The notes under the pieces are model-generated. The model did not search any database. It was given only the letters and a program-made list of their open reading frames with translations, and had not been told where the DNA came from. From assembly GCA_902728285.1 (NCBI GenBank), contig CACVBU010000590.1, positions 310,001 to 374,000 of the forward strand: a stretch of DNA of 64,000 bases, in the 5' to 3' direction. This stretch comes from Clytia hemisphaerica. Taxonomy: Eukaryota; Cnidaria; Hydrozoa; Leptothecata; Clytiidae. Position 1 is the stretch's first letter. Each line of letters starts with the position of its first letter. The position numbers were made by a program, and so were the translations under genes. Of the stretch, positions 34,313 to 46,135 are shown one piece after another.

Positions 34313-34605
34313 TACTCTTAGGTGCCAAATAAACGGCCCCCCCCGCTTGTTATTTTTCAAAATTTTCCAACCCCCCGGACCTTATAAGGACCCCCCCGTT
34401 GTTAATTCTTAAGAATTTTTTTGTTCAGTGTGAAAGAGAAGGCCTCTTAATTAGCCGATTTTAGCTATATTTAACTTTTTTTGGGGTTTCAGAAGTACAA
34501 TGTCCAACCCCCCCGGCAATTAGGTACCCCCCGTTTATTAAACTTTCGAAAATTGCCAACCCCCCCCGTCCCCCCCCCCCCCGTTTAATTTGGCACCTAA
34601 GAGTA
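34313..34605. mobile_element. MITE with TACTCTTAGGTGCCAAATAA ends
   Basis: TACTCTTAGGTGCCAAATAA and, inverted, TACTCTTAGGTGCCAAATTA form 20-bp ends next to C-tracts. Partial relatives: about 26210-26245 and 50608-50660. It shares its first bases with the end of the TACACG-ended element 32634-34319, so it inserted at or into that element's end. Confidence 0.6.
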
Positions 34606-35699
34606 TTGGAGACTTCCAGTTTTGCGATGTTGGATTTCACTTCATGATGTTCTTATAAAACAGAATATCCAATATTTGGGCGTTTGTTTCTATTGTTTGA
34701 ACTTTTGTTCTGTTATTCAACATTTCGAACTAACAAGTTAATTTGAAACAAATTTAATTTTAATGTTACTGTTTTTAGTTGCATATAATACAGTTTTTGG
34801 TTTTGGAGGTGTGTCGCTTTAGATTTTAGCTGTTTTTGATTTTTTGATTTTGGCGAGATGGTTTTTTACTTGTGGTTACACTTTTTTTTTTTTTTTTAGA
34901 ACACCTGAAATTTGGCTGAGCCTGGATGTGCTTATTTTTTTAGCAATTTTCAGCCTAAAATGTTCTTAAATGCGTTCTTAATTTTTCAGACTACTCTAAA
35001 TCAACAATATCATGCAAAATAAAGAGCACTTAAATTGTAAAATTTGGACAATATTTGATTCTCGATTTTAGAAAATCCATCCCTAAGTTCGGTTAAAACT
35101 GCTTGAAAAACGGAAAAATTGTAGTTTCTTGTAATTTTTTTCCAAACTGAGGCTGGGCGTGTTCTTACGATGTTCTTAATTTTTCGCCGAATTTCTGCCT
35201 GAATGTTCTTATAAACTGGATTCTAATAAAAAAAACGTGTATATTGTCACAGTTAACGGCGCGTATGTTTCAGTCGGAGGGGTAGATGATTTTTTTCATT
35301 TAAGCCCATTTACCCAAACATTTAATGATGGGCAGGTTTCAATGAGCTTAAATTATTTTTTTGATAAGCTTGTTCCGTGTTACTTTTTAAATCTGTTTTT
35401 AATGAGTTAGGATTTTAAACTTTTTATTTACTGACTGCTCTTTTCCTTTTTGATTGAAATTAGCCATCTTTGCCAAACTTTGCAAACTCCGCTTGTCTTT
35501 TTGTTGTTTGCCTCTTTGGGCTGAGCCGATGAGACTTCCTTTCTGTTTCTCCGTTCTTACCTGGGGGTGGGGTTTCCGAGTTTGCGAAGGGTCATGCTTG
35601 TAATCTTAAGCCCGGGGGGCTGGTTTCCCGCTTTCCCTTTTCCCCCTTGTCCTCTTAATTTCATATCCTTTCACTTTCATTGCCTGACCTTCATATGCC

Positions 35700-37020
35700 T
35701 AGCGAAATTATTTTCCCTTAAAATAGGGCTCAACCATAGTGAATTTTTAATATTTGCCACTACAAAATGTGATTTCTGCCGATTGTAGCGGACAAACTTG
35801 ACATGGTATAATTTCTGTTAGGCCAACATCCGGCGTCTTGAAAATTTAAAATCACTATGAAAATTGATGAAGAAGAAAATGAAGACTTTTGCGACGAAGA
35901 GTATTTCACCCTTTGAAGAGCTTGTTTTCGGTAAGAAAAAATTTTGAAAGGTTTTTGCGTAGATATGTGTCTTTTATCCCTAAATTCATTTTCGAAAATT
36001 TTTCAAAAGCCTTATTTGCTTCAAATCTTCAATAGTGCTTTTTGACCAATCCCCTCCCCTTTTTCATAGAAAAACAACCATAACTTTTGTGGATTATTAT
36101 TTTCGAAAATTTTTCCGAAAATTTACAACATTCATTCTTTGCGGCAGTTGAAAAAAAATCGAAACAAAAAGGTTAATTACCCATTAAAACTTAGCACTTT
36201 TTATAAAAGAAGGTGATGCAACATATTATTAACGTCTTTTTAAAGTTCATAACGTCATTTTTGCAATTAAGTTCTTAATTACGCTTAAGGGATTTGATTA
36301 AAAAGCAATTTATAAAGGCAATTATTTTTTAAAGGTTTTAAAGAATCTAAAACATAACTTTATGTGCAGATACTAAAATCAATTTTCTGACTATGCAGGG
36401 CCGGCGAAACCGGGGGGGCTAGGGGGGCTGTAGCCCCCCCACTTTTTTTCAAAAAAAAAAAAGAGTGAGAGAAAGAAAGAGAGGATGAGAAAAAAGACTT
36501 GGCTACGTTCAACAATGAAGCCAAAACGGTTTAACAATCTTTCTTTGCTCCATATCTATAAAAATCTAAACGGATAAACTTTATTTAGATGAAGTTGGTA
36601 GAGAGTTTGTGTCGACTCGAGAGCATTGCTTTAATTACTTTGGAAATTTTTAATTTTTATTACTGTATACACTGTTAAAGCATATTCTCAATCTACTTTT
36701 ACTTATGAATTTTGAACATGTAAAAGTCTATTTACTTAAAGGTTTCATTTTGTTATTTCATGTTGTTTGGTGATCATCAGTATAAAAAACGCCTAACTTT
36801 TTCGATTTTTTCATTCCAATAGCAATAACTTCACAAAAATTAAATTTAGACCACTTCTAGGCCAATTTAGAGTACCATAATTTCAAAAATTTTCCGGCCC
36901 GTCGGCCCCAACCATGGTGGGGCCTCCTTAGTCACTATATCATTTGGCCCCCTCACTTTTAAAACCGATTCGCCGGCCCTGCGTATGGTCAGAGCCCTTA
37001 AGGCCCTGCTTTTCAAATAA
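35700..37020 (+). mobile_element. Larger repeat unit, copy 1, interrupted by 36395-36982
   Basis: Shares with 57540-59700 an ordered series: GTGAATTTTTAATATTTGCCA, GATTTCTGCC, ATTTCTGTTAGGCCAAC, an ATG followed by GATGAAGAAGAAAATGAAGA, TTTTTCATAGAAAAACAA, TTTCCGAAAATTT, and ATTTTCTGACTAT/GGTCAGAGCCC. The start of a small acidic frame is visible in both copies but is quickly stopped here. Not assigned to a superfamily. Confidence 0.6.
36395..36982. mobile_element. Inverted-repeat element with GCAGGGCCGGCGAA ends
   Basis: GCAGGGCCGGCGAAACCGG at the left, CCGATTCGCCGGCCCTGC at the right. It sits inside repeat unit 35700-37020: CTGACTAT before and GTATGGTCAGAG after, versus the uninterrupted CTGACTATGGTCAGAG at 59641. 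Thus 3-4 bp (TAT or TATG) were duplicated. Inside are GGGGGCTAGGGGGGCTGTAGCC hairpin sequence and a poly-A tract. No open frame. Confidence 0.75.
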
Positions 37021-37463
37021 GGATGATAAAAATTGAAAAAAGGTCACTAGAATATTTTCTGCATTTCAGCATATGTCACTACATTTACATACATACAGTG
37101 AAACACTGTGTTTAAAGCTAATGAAATAAAATTATTGATATCTAGGCTATATACAATTCGTGTGAATGCATTTTTTTGAATTTAAAATCTGTATGTTTAA
37201 GGCTATCTATCTTTGCCAGGAGATTTTAAGCCACACATCTTTATATGAACGTAAATGTTTCAATTTTGGCGAAAAACTACAAACAAGTTATATTTCTGAG
37301 GTCCACCATAGTCAAAGTCAAAATATCCGTCAAATCTTTCTGATGACCAAAACGAACAACCATTGTTTTTTTGTTTTTTTTTTATAAACGGGGACGAGGT
37401 TACGCTATTCTTTTGTTTCTTGTTTTGTATCGAAAACTCCAACTCGGATTTATATAATAATAA

Positions 37464-40014
37464 TCACGTATCCAAATTCAATTCCGATATTAAATCATCA
37501 ATTTCGGACCCTTTCTTTTTCATTTCATCTTTCTGTTTATGTTTTCCATGATTTTCCAATATATGTTCTTCTAAAGCTTTCATTTTCTCTTCTTCATTTT
37601 CAGGACCCTCGGCCATGGCATTCGTCGCTGAATTAGTGGCCGAAATTGGTCTTTTCGCTGAGCCACGTCGACTCTTGGACCCTGTTTTAGGTTCCTCTTT
37701 CAAAATGTCATCTATAGTGTTATGAATATCGTCCTCATTTTGACTCGATGTCCTATGTTTCTCTGGTATGTCTAACTGAGACAAATCAGGTGCTTGCGGA
37801 CCATGCGCAGTACTAATCTTCCGTATCTGTTCATGGAAATCAACAACAGGCCCGTTTTGATAATTCTTATTTTGAGTGGTCTCTTGACTCGGTGTTTTTA
37901 AACTGTCTTTTTTCTCTACCTTAGTTTTCGGAGCGGGTTTTTCACTTTGCTTTGGTTTCGGCTTTTCGGTTACTGGTACTTTGGGTTTGACTTCGTTTGT
38001 TATTGTCTCTGGTGGTTTTTGTTTCGGATTCTCCTTTTTCGTCGGCTTCTCCTCTGCTTTTGCCGGTGCTGGAGTCTTTGCAATGTCATTATCTTTCGGC
38101 TTCCGTGAAGTTATCAAGTCTTCTTCTGACTCTTCAGGAATAACATCTTTCTCCATACTCGCTAATAATCGCGCATGTAAGTCGCCCTCGTCTTCTGAAC
38201 CACTTTCACTTTCAGAAGTATCTTGATCGTCCCCGAACATATTTTTCATTTCATTTTTTGATAATTTTCTTGATTTTTGTTCCTTTTCTTCTCCTTTTCC
38301 TTTAGTAGATTTCTCATTCTTCTTCGTCTTTTTTTGTTTCTTCTTTTTACCTTTGTTTGAGTCACTATCGCTATTGTCACTTTCACTTTCGCTTTCGCTA
38401 GAATCATCCTCATCTGTCGAGTATGTCATTTTTAAAGTTTGTTTTCCAGCTGCTTTTCGCTTTTTTCATGAGTGGTGATTCACTAGCCTCAATACAGTTT
38501 TTAACGTCTCATCCCATTTATCTTTTTTCTGTATTCCGCCCTCCATTTCGATATCATTGGCGTATTGCATGGCGTAATCCGCCCACTTGTCCTTTTTCTT
38601 CTCTTGGAGAACTAAAACGAAAAAAGAGTCAAGAAATGGTCGAAAATAGTCAGTAGTACGTAGAATGAAACCCCCTTTGAACTTAGGGGGGCAAACCATT
38701 TTTGCTTGATTGGGGCTGTATTTTCTGACCGCAGGCTGGTGGCCACTTTAGGAATTAAAAGACTAGATGACGTTGTTACTTCACTGCGTCTTCAAAAAAT
38801 CATAATAGAGCAAAATTTAGCTTGAGAAGACTAAAAGTTTGTCTGTACACAGTCCCTGTATCTACGCTAATTTCAAAATTCATCACCGTAGAGGCAATAC
38901 TACTTAAAGAGGCTATACTTCGTACTACGAAGCGATAAACGTGAGATAAATACTAAAAGTAGGCTCCCTTTTCATAGCATTGAACTTGAAAGTAGTGAGA
39001 CGAAACGATTCCTTCCTGGATTCAGAAAATGTTCGATTATCATTGAGCTCCTGTGGTAACTCCCAACTAAGGCTTGAACTCAACACTTGTGTGCCATAAC
39101 TGAATAAGGCTTAATGTTCTGATTGAAAAGGTGGCGATTCAACTAACTTTCTTCAGGATGGAAACTTTAGAGATTACGAAAATGAAAAACTCTTACCAGC
39201 TTCGCTTTTTGATCGTTTTTTCTTTTTCTTTCGTTTCTTTAAAGAAGATGCTGATGTAAGCCGCCCAGGGCGGGCTGACCTACTTAATCGTTGTCGCTAC
39301 CGCCCATGCTTGCTCTAAATCCACTGAGCTGTCATTTACTTTGATTGTGGGCGTTTGCAGGCTTCGACTACTACCTATAGTCACTGCGGACATTCGCCTG
39401 TTTTTACGCCCTTCTTTGGGTATCTTTGGGCTACCAGGGGCGCTTTTAGTCTTCAATGGTGTGCTAATGGCTTGTAATTTGCTTTTCAATGACGCGCCAA
39501 ACGCGCCGATTTTCGATGGGCTGCTAGGTACTTTCGTTGGTGTCGCAGTTCCACTATTGGGACTGCTTTTGTTTTCGGTAGCCATCTTTGATTTGGAAGG
39601 CTGTAGCGTAGCAACGGACTTACTTCTTGGTGTGTCAGGTTCTCTCTACAAAAGATGTTGTGTTTTTGTTATTATTTTAGTAAACAACCTTATTGGTAAT
39701 GATCTTGTCTACCTATACAGATCCTGGACGGATTGTAAACTTTTGAATTTTTCAATCAGAACCTTTACGTACAATTGTGGAACTTTGTTTTGGTTGGCTT
39801 CTACTGCCGATTTTTTTCCATAAACCTCCATTGCGGCAGTAAACTCCGCGCAAGTATATTTTCCGTATTTCTTTAACGAAGGATAGCATCGTCTAACTGA
39901 AATCTTGAGCAATAAGATATATTCAGCCAAACATCCACTACAAAATACGCTTACCTTTGTTGTGTTTTCATTTTTATCTTCAACTTTTCGTATGTTAATA
40001 CTACTCTTTGACAT
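37464..40014 (-). CDS. Unrecognised Lys/acidic-rich protein with an in-frame TGA
   Basis: Model (minus strand): exon 1 40014-39713, exon 2 39643-39340, exon 3 39236-39197, exon 4 38611-37464. All joins keep phase. Exon 1 encodes a compact domain with CSGCLAEYILLLK and SLKKYGKYTCAEF. Exon 2 is Ser/Pro/Thr/Lys-rich (TPTKVPSSPSK). Exon 3 is a basic run (KRKKKKKRSKSEA). Exon 4 has KKKDKWADYAMQYANDIEMEG, then Asp/Glu/Ser and Lys tracts, then a coiled-coil-like C-terminus (..ISELNLDT). In exon 4 a TGA at 38466-38468 interrupts a frame that is otherwise open from 38611 to the final TGA at 37464-37466. Without it the product is about 596 residues. The basic tracts suggest a nuclear or chromatin-linked protein, which is a guess. 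The exon 2 donor is the least certain border. Confidence 0.65.
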
Positions 40015-40318
40015 CTCTCTGGAAATGAAAATAAAAATGAAAGTTATTTCTAAGAATTTTTCGCTTCGCTGGTATAGACCTTTTCATAAGTGACGCCATG
40101 AGCAACTTTATCTCGTTCTCAAATAGTAATTGATTCCCATCCAGATGGGTTTAAAAGAAGTTTACTTTATTCATGGGATTTAATCACCTTGGTAATGGTC
40201 TCAAAACGAGGCATTCGTTGCTCTCAAAATAATTTATGGAAAGGCCTATTTTGAAATATGCCAAGCTCATTTAAGTTACTGGTCTGAGGGGAAGTGGTAG
40301 TTTGCCAATAATAGGCAC

Positions 40319-40330
40319 TGCGCATGTGCG
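40319..40330. promoter_or_regulatory. NRF1-like site upstream of the minus-strand gene
   Basis: TGCGCATGTGCG, one base from the palindromic NRF1 consensus TGCGCATGCGCA, 305 bp upstream of the ATG at 40014. A TTTCATTTCCAG acceptor sits 4 bp before that ATG, so the promoter should lie further upstream, consistent with this position. Confidence 0.35.
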
Positions 40331-42020
40331 GATCATTGAGTGGAATTGAGTGGAATCTTAACCTTTAACAAGCAAGAAAAATGAAGCCTTAATATTTAGA
40401 ATAACGAAATAATCAAATTGATTTGATGACGGATTAAATGTAAAGGGAAGTGTGTTTTGTTTTCACTCGGTATAATTTTTAGAACCTAGCGATAGATTTT
40501 ACTTTCAACAATCCGGCGTTTTGTGAAAAGCACGTTGGTCATACATCTTGGATGGAAAATAAGTGGCTTCATTTCCCATCCAAGAATTTCCCTTTGTAGC
40601 CCCTTTGGAGCTTGAATGGTGTGGCTTTTACAATTTTTCAGTTAGTTATAAGTTTATGGGGAAAATTGTTGTTTCTCGCCATGACTTCTTACCTTCTTTT
40701 GACATCTTGAATTGAAGAATTGGCGTCAAGAAAAGGGGCGGAAGGAATTAATTGGGCGGACGAGGGCGTCGCTAATAGTGTCATTTTTTATTTTTCTGAA
40801 ATGAGAATTTAGATTAAATGATTTTTTTCAATTATTTGTCTCCGGAAACTCCAATGATTCGGTGGGCATGATCTAAGTAAAATATCAATGCCAGCAAAAC
40901 TTATCTTTGTGTATACTTAGTTATTTTATACCTAATACTGATAGGTAATAGGCCAACAATCAAACTTCTTCTTCATTATTCATTCTTTTTATTTTCCATT
41001 TTCGTATTCTCTCGTTATAATTCGGCCTTGTTTGATTTCATTAGTTCTTCTATTTGGGAATAAGGAAAAAAACACCAAAGATTGAAAATAAGAAAATAAT
41101 GATCCCGCTACAAAATTAGTCAAAGTTTGCCGAAAATTTAACTTTCAGTCATCTAAATCCCAGCTCAAAATTTGTCCAAAACATCAGCGCGCCCTTCAAA
41201 ATCAAATAATGTCCGCTAAACCTGTCCGTTAAACAGACTTTCCTCAAAAATTATAATCCAGACAAACATATACACATAATATCATACCATTATTATTTTT
41301 GTTATATTCTAAAAAGAAAATCTCGAATGTCATCCTCAATTTCAGTCATATTTTCAGTACATGATAAAAATATACTATCTCCGTTACCAACAAAAATAAA
41401 TGGATGAGTACGAAATCAGTAAAGGTTTACGAATAGCCTAGATTCATATTATTATTCTCAATTCGTGTTGTTGTCATGTCAACTATACACAAATATGACA
41501 TTTTTGTCTATTAATTAATTATTAAGAATTTTTTTCTCTTCTTCTCTTTTTATTTTGAAGTACATATTTATATATTTAAATTATTTTATTTTGATTTCGT
41601 AATATGTGGATGACCTATTCATAATTGTTTTCTTGTCATAATTGAAATTTTATTATATTAACTCAATTTGTGGATGAAGCATTTTTTGCGTAAAAACACT
41701 GGAAAAGCCAAAAATAAGTGCTCTTCTGAATACCTTAAAGGCATGAAATTATATTGGCCATCACCACAAATATTGAAAGATTTTTAATTTCACGAGAGCT
41801 ACGAATTTTGGAAAAAATAAGTCCGAATCGCCGAATATTTAGTTTTTTTTCGCAGTTTTTCAGTTTTGAAATAAGTTTCTAATGAGCTTGGTTGGACTTG
41901 ACAGTCCCCGAAAACGAGGGCTAGGGTCCACTGTAAAAACTTTAACGCAGTCTTGACAAATTCCGTAATCATCCTTCATCAGAACTTTAGGAAGAAAACT
42001 TCTACATCTAATGGTAGATA
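40331..42020. other. AT-rich intergenic DNA, no gene recognised
   Basis: Contains a short hairpin at about 40549-40590 (CTTGGATGGAAA / TTTCCCATCCAAG) related to sequence at 19535-19560 and 19790-19830. Otherwise no open frame or repeat that I can support. Confidence 0.5.
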
Positions 42021-42188
42021 CCTTATCGGGGAAAACTTCGTCGGGAAAAATTTTCGTCGGTGAAAAATTTCGTTGGGGAAAAATTCTTCACTTGCTGGTA
42101 GTTGGTAAACGCATTAAGGCCGGGGAAAATTTTCGTCACTTGTCCAAAATTTCGTCACTTTTCCCCGACGAAGTTTTCCCCGATAAGA
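42021..42188. mobile_element. MITE with CCTTATCGGGGAAAA ends, copy 2
   Basis: CCTTATCGGGGAAAACTTCG to CGAAGTTTTCCCCGATAAGA, flanked by TA. Longer than copy 1 at 24674-24809 because of extra CGTCGGGGAAAAATT-type units in the left arm. Confidence 0.8.
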
Positions 42189-42510
42189 TAAATTATCAAC
42201 GAACCCTAGCCCCCCGGGGGTTTTTAATCGATCAAATGAAAAGCCTCTGGCGCTAAGTTTAATGAAATTTGCTATTACATCTATTAGCAATAATATTCCA
42301 CATTTGGAAACAAGCTCTAAAAATAGAAATATCAAAATAATGACAAAACTTTATATAAATTAATTGAATCAATTTAAAAATTGTAATTCAAACCGCAGGA
42401 TTCTAAAATAACCTAGCATAAGAAAACCATCGTTCCCCATTGTCCATTTGAATTTGAAAAAAAAACTCTCCGTGAAATTTAAAATGAATACTTTCTTCTG
42501 CGAGAAAGAA

Positions 42511-42707
42511 ACACTGGGCGAGATAAGAGATCTCCAATCCTGGAAATATCTTGAAAATATGATATTTCGGTATACATTTCTAAATATCGAAATATGGCTT
42601 GTCTATATTTCCAAAAATCTGAAATTCATTGAGACATCATATTTCAAAAATATTTCCAAAATTTTCAAGATACTAGGATTGGAAATCTCTTTTATTCCGC
42701 CCAGTGT
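42511..42707. mobile_element. MITE with CACTGGGCG ends
   Basis: ACACTGGGCGAGATAAGAGA and GGAAATCTC..CCGCCCAGTGT are inverted, with inner mirrored words GGAAATATCTTGAAAA / TTTTCAAGATACTAGGATTGG. A chance open frame (42448-42720) spans it. Confidence 0.6.
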
Positions 42708-43331
42708 AAAGAAGTCATAATTATATTCAGTATTGAAAATAATCGAACCACTTTTCTATCATATAATTATCATAGATATTATTGGTCACCATTAATCCTT
42801 GACTACCAATCAAAATAAACCACAATCAAATGAGGTCAAATTATTTGAGTTTTTTTATCAATAACTAAAACTTCGAAGATGCGTTATCGGCCCTTTTTAT
42901 GCCGACCCTGATTCAGCGCTGACCCCTTTTACACCGGCCCTTATTATCCCAAAAATCCAATTTTTTCCATTTTTAGCCCGGTTCATAAATATTTCCGATC
43001 CCTTACGTCGGCCTACTCTTATTAAACATTGTATCGGTTCATAGTCATAAGGTGGGGCTAAATTATTTTCTTGCTTTACGGGACAAAGCTTTTTAAATGA
43101 TAGGGTCGGAACTTGGTGCTCAGCAATTAAAGAGAAGGATCAAGGGTAAGTGGTGTAACCCAGCGGGGAAGAGTGTCACCCTCCCTTGAGAGTCGAAATT
43201 CAACTGCGCTTAAAGGCTTATTTACATATACTGGTTTACATTTTTATTTGACACCGAGAATTCGCTAAAGTTGTGCTATGCCTTTATGATGATGACGTTA
43301 AATTGACAAAATTATTCTCCCCTAAATTTTA

Positions 43332-43978
43332 ATGTGATTTTCTGAGAATTATGTACTTCCTGCGGCATGAATTTTTGCAACCTTTGAGCTGAAGGAAGTG
43401 TTTTTTTAATGATTTTGATAATTGGGTTGGAACGATTTAATGCACTCTTTTTCCAAGATGCTTAATATACACTTTTTTTATAAGAACAATCCAATAACAA
43501 AGATGAGCCTGAATAGCTGAATTTCAAGCAACTTAAGGTTCAAAGTGGCAACTACCCTTGCCGAACGACGGGGGTGCTTGAAAATGGACCCTGCGTGGGA
43601 CTCTTTTTTTCAAAAATTTTGCCGAAATTTGCGAAAAAAGTGACCTGAACGGGACTAAAATTCCAAAACTTTCTCAAAAATTTCTACTTTTTCCCAAATT
43701 TTCCAAAAAAAAGGCGTTGGTGTTTTTGCAACCCTCTACCTGGGACTCGTAGATGTTAAAAAAGTTACCCTGACCAGCGGTGCAACCCCGTAACCCATGT
43801 TGCCCTAGTACCTCCCCCCCCCCCCCGGGTCAAGAATATTTTAAAGCTTTACAGAATCTAAAACATCTTTTTCCTAATCGATCTAAGGGTTTTCTGAGAA
43901 TTGTGTACTTCCTGTCCTAAATTTTTGAGCTGAAGGAAGTGCTTTTTAAAATGTATTTGATAACTGTTTGAAATGATG
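43332..43978. repeat. Direct repeat pair flanking a CCCGGGG-family MITE
   Basis: About 100 bp at 43332-43428 (TTTTCTGAGAATTATGTACTT, TGAGCTGAAGGAAGTG) recurs at about 43886-43978 (TTTTCTGAGAATTGTGTACTT). Between them lie a TACACTTTTTTTATAAGAAC fragment and the MITE 43551-43829. Confidence 0.6.
43551..43829. mobile_element. CCCGGGG-tipped MITE, left end truncated
   Basis: The right end GCCCTAGTACC..CCCGGG matches the left end of 33928-34231, in inverse orientation, as do internal words CTGGGACTCGT and GGACCCTGCGTGGGAC. The left end begins at CTACCCTTG, lacking the GGGG tip and any duplication of the right flank TCAAGAAT. Confidence 0.7.
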
Positions 43979-45074
43979 TGGTACGCCCACCATTCCAGAA
44001 AATAAATTGATATTTTGTTTGTCACGGAATGTCATATGATGCACTTATCATGAATTTATTTATTTCTTAATTTATCATGCATAAAAACTCATAGAGTATA
44101 CATTCTTAGAAAAACCAAGGATTTATTATACACTGGATATACAAGTAACAGATTTTTGCCGATTTCTCGTGTACTAGCTATGTCCGCAGTAATGATATTA
44201 TTGTTCACTCTCCTTCCCTCATTAAATGATTATTCGAAGCATTTTCATTGCATTTCTTATCGAAAATCACTCATCCAATTCCCAAAAGAGACTTAAAACT
44301 TTCCTGTGAGAGTCAGATTCTTCCACTTAATTGCTAATTATAAGTCGTTATGACGTTTCAAGCTGTGAGAAAGATGCAAAAGACGTGTTGTGTATAAAAA
44401 ATTTAATGTTGACACCGGAAATTTTCAAACTTCAACCTCAAAAAAACCACCTTGCCACCACGTGCCTCCAAAGGATTTTCATACCACAGTGGAGCCAAGA
44501 CACTCAAGTCTTATGTATGCTAATTTCAGCTCTTCTAGAGACAGTCTTGGAAATATATTTCCAATTGAAAATTTCGTGTCACTATAAGCATTGTGTCTGA
44601 ATTTCTTGTCTAATAATGTTTTTCTCACATTAGATTTCACAAATGTATCCAGCTTGGAATGCTAGCCTTACTTTCAAACTTTTTTTTCTGCAAATGTACA
44701 AAAATAAAGAGCTAGAGAACTTTTTATAAATAAGACTGATAAACATTTTTAAAAATCAGACATCTTCGAGCCGCCATGACAGTTGTCCTTTGCGGACAAA
44801 GCTAGAACATTAATTGTTTTCTGAAACAATGATAATACAATGATCGCTCTCCATCGCTTTATGAGTCGTTTATCCAGTGTATAATAAATCTTTGGAAAAA
44901 CTTCTACAATCATTGACAAAGCCTATGGCACAAAACTCAAAAATGAGTTCTCTCCCCCTCTCCCCCCCCCCCCAAACGATGTTGTGGGAGTCGACTAAAG
45001 TTCGGAGGGGAGGGGAGGCTAAATTTTACGGTCAGAAATGTGCCACAATATATTGGCAACGATTGTAGAAAAGT

Positions 45075-45355
45075 TTTCTGGACTTCCCTCAGAGGTTATT
45101 AAAGGACTAAGACATTTTGGTATCTTAAGGTTAAACATAATTTGTGCTCTTAAGCTTGTCATTTTCATTTAAGTGTTGACGAATTTTATTATATGTGACG
45201 CTGTGGAACCAAAATTATATTCGAATCGGATATGTAATAATAAGTCTGTCATTATGAACGAAAGAAAGCTGTGCGAATTGGAGGATTATTTGTAAAGGAA
45301 ATGATGTTATGTGCCTGACGATTTGTCTGCTTTACATAAAGAATATTTACAATGC
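45075..45355. repeat. Duplicated segment, uninterrupted copy
   Basis: 183 bp from TTCTGGACTTCCCTCAGAGG to GTCTGTCATTATGA is almost identical to 46136-46318, and the next 90 bp (..GATGTTATGTGCCTGACG..) matches 46652-46742. Contains no open frame. Confidence 0.8.
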
Positions 45356-45619
45356 ACTTAGCATGAATTTGTTACCGTGAAAAGCACAGGTCGAAATCAT
45401 ATATCGACGCCCTGCCGACCAATCAAGATTCTATTCAGCGCGCGATCAACGAAGACAAAAGTAACCATGCGACCATCCAAGATCTTGGATGAAGTTCAAA
45501 GTTGATATTTTTATTCCCGTCGTTGAAAACACGACTAAAAAGTATCATCAATGCTTTTTAAAAATGTCTATTATCTCGATTCAATTAAAAGTGATATTTC
45601 CATAATTAAAAGTTTAGTA

Positions 45620-45793
45620 CAGTTGACGCTCTCTAATTCGATCTTCAAGGGTAATTGGATTTTCATCGAATAAGGGAGCTTATCGAATAAGGGAGCGTCG
45701 TTTATGAGAGTTTCTTGTTGACGATGACTTTAAATTTCATCGAATAAAGGAGCCAATCGAATAGTAGAACGTCGAATTAGAGAGCGTCAACTG
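45620..45793. mobile_element. MITE with CAGTTGACGCTCTC ends, copy 2
   Basis: CAGTTGACGCTCTCTAATTC at the left, GAATTAGAGAGCGTCAACTG at the right, flanked by TA. Inside, ATCGAATAAGGGAGC and relatives repeat four times, so the inside is itself tandem. pogo/Tigger-like tips. Confidence 0.8.
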
Positions 45794-46135
45794 TAATTAC
45801 TGTTTTACATTTGGGGATCCTGTAAAAGATTTCTTTTGAAAGAAACTCACTTCGATTACACTTTGAGGTTTCTGGGGAATTCGTAAATAGTAAACTGCAT
45901 ACTGATACAGTCTGCTAGACATTAATGTGGTAATATTTGCTCTTCATCTTTGATTCTTTCTACAGTGATTAGATTGACACATGCGCGATAAAATTTATAT
46001 TTTTGGTCTTCAGAGGTTAATATATTCTTTGAAAACTTAACCTCTGATACTCAGGGTATGAATTTGTTCCTTAATTTATCATAAATAAAAACATAGAGGA
46101 CAGAGTACATTCTTAGAAAAACTTCTAGCAAAGAT

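Larger units (their letters stand above)
32634..34319. mobile_element. TACACG-ended element split by two later insertions
   Basis: Left end ACACTATTTTTTATAGAACG, right end GTTCTTATACAAAACGTGTA. Removing the Harbinger element 32667-33799 and the MITE 33928-34231 leaves sequence colinear with the uninterrupted copy at 57114-57361 (shared CTCGGATGTTCTTAACTTT, TTTCCTAAGAAAT, ACTTATTCTTAACAT, GGCCATCG). Confidence 0.75.

Noticed and set aside
39255-39284. Alternative tiny intron (GTAGGTCAG to TACATCAG) in the 37-40 kb gene
   Set aside because: It would be only about 33 nt and would not keep the frame required by exon 3 and exon 4. The donor at 39339 keeps all phases.
39280-39823. 160-codon + strand frame overlapping the minus-strand gene
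   Set aside because: It is the antisense shadow of exons 1-2 of the 37-40 kb gene, whose minus-strand frames join in phase.
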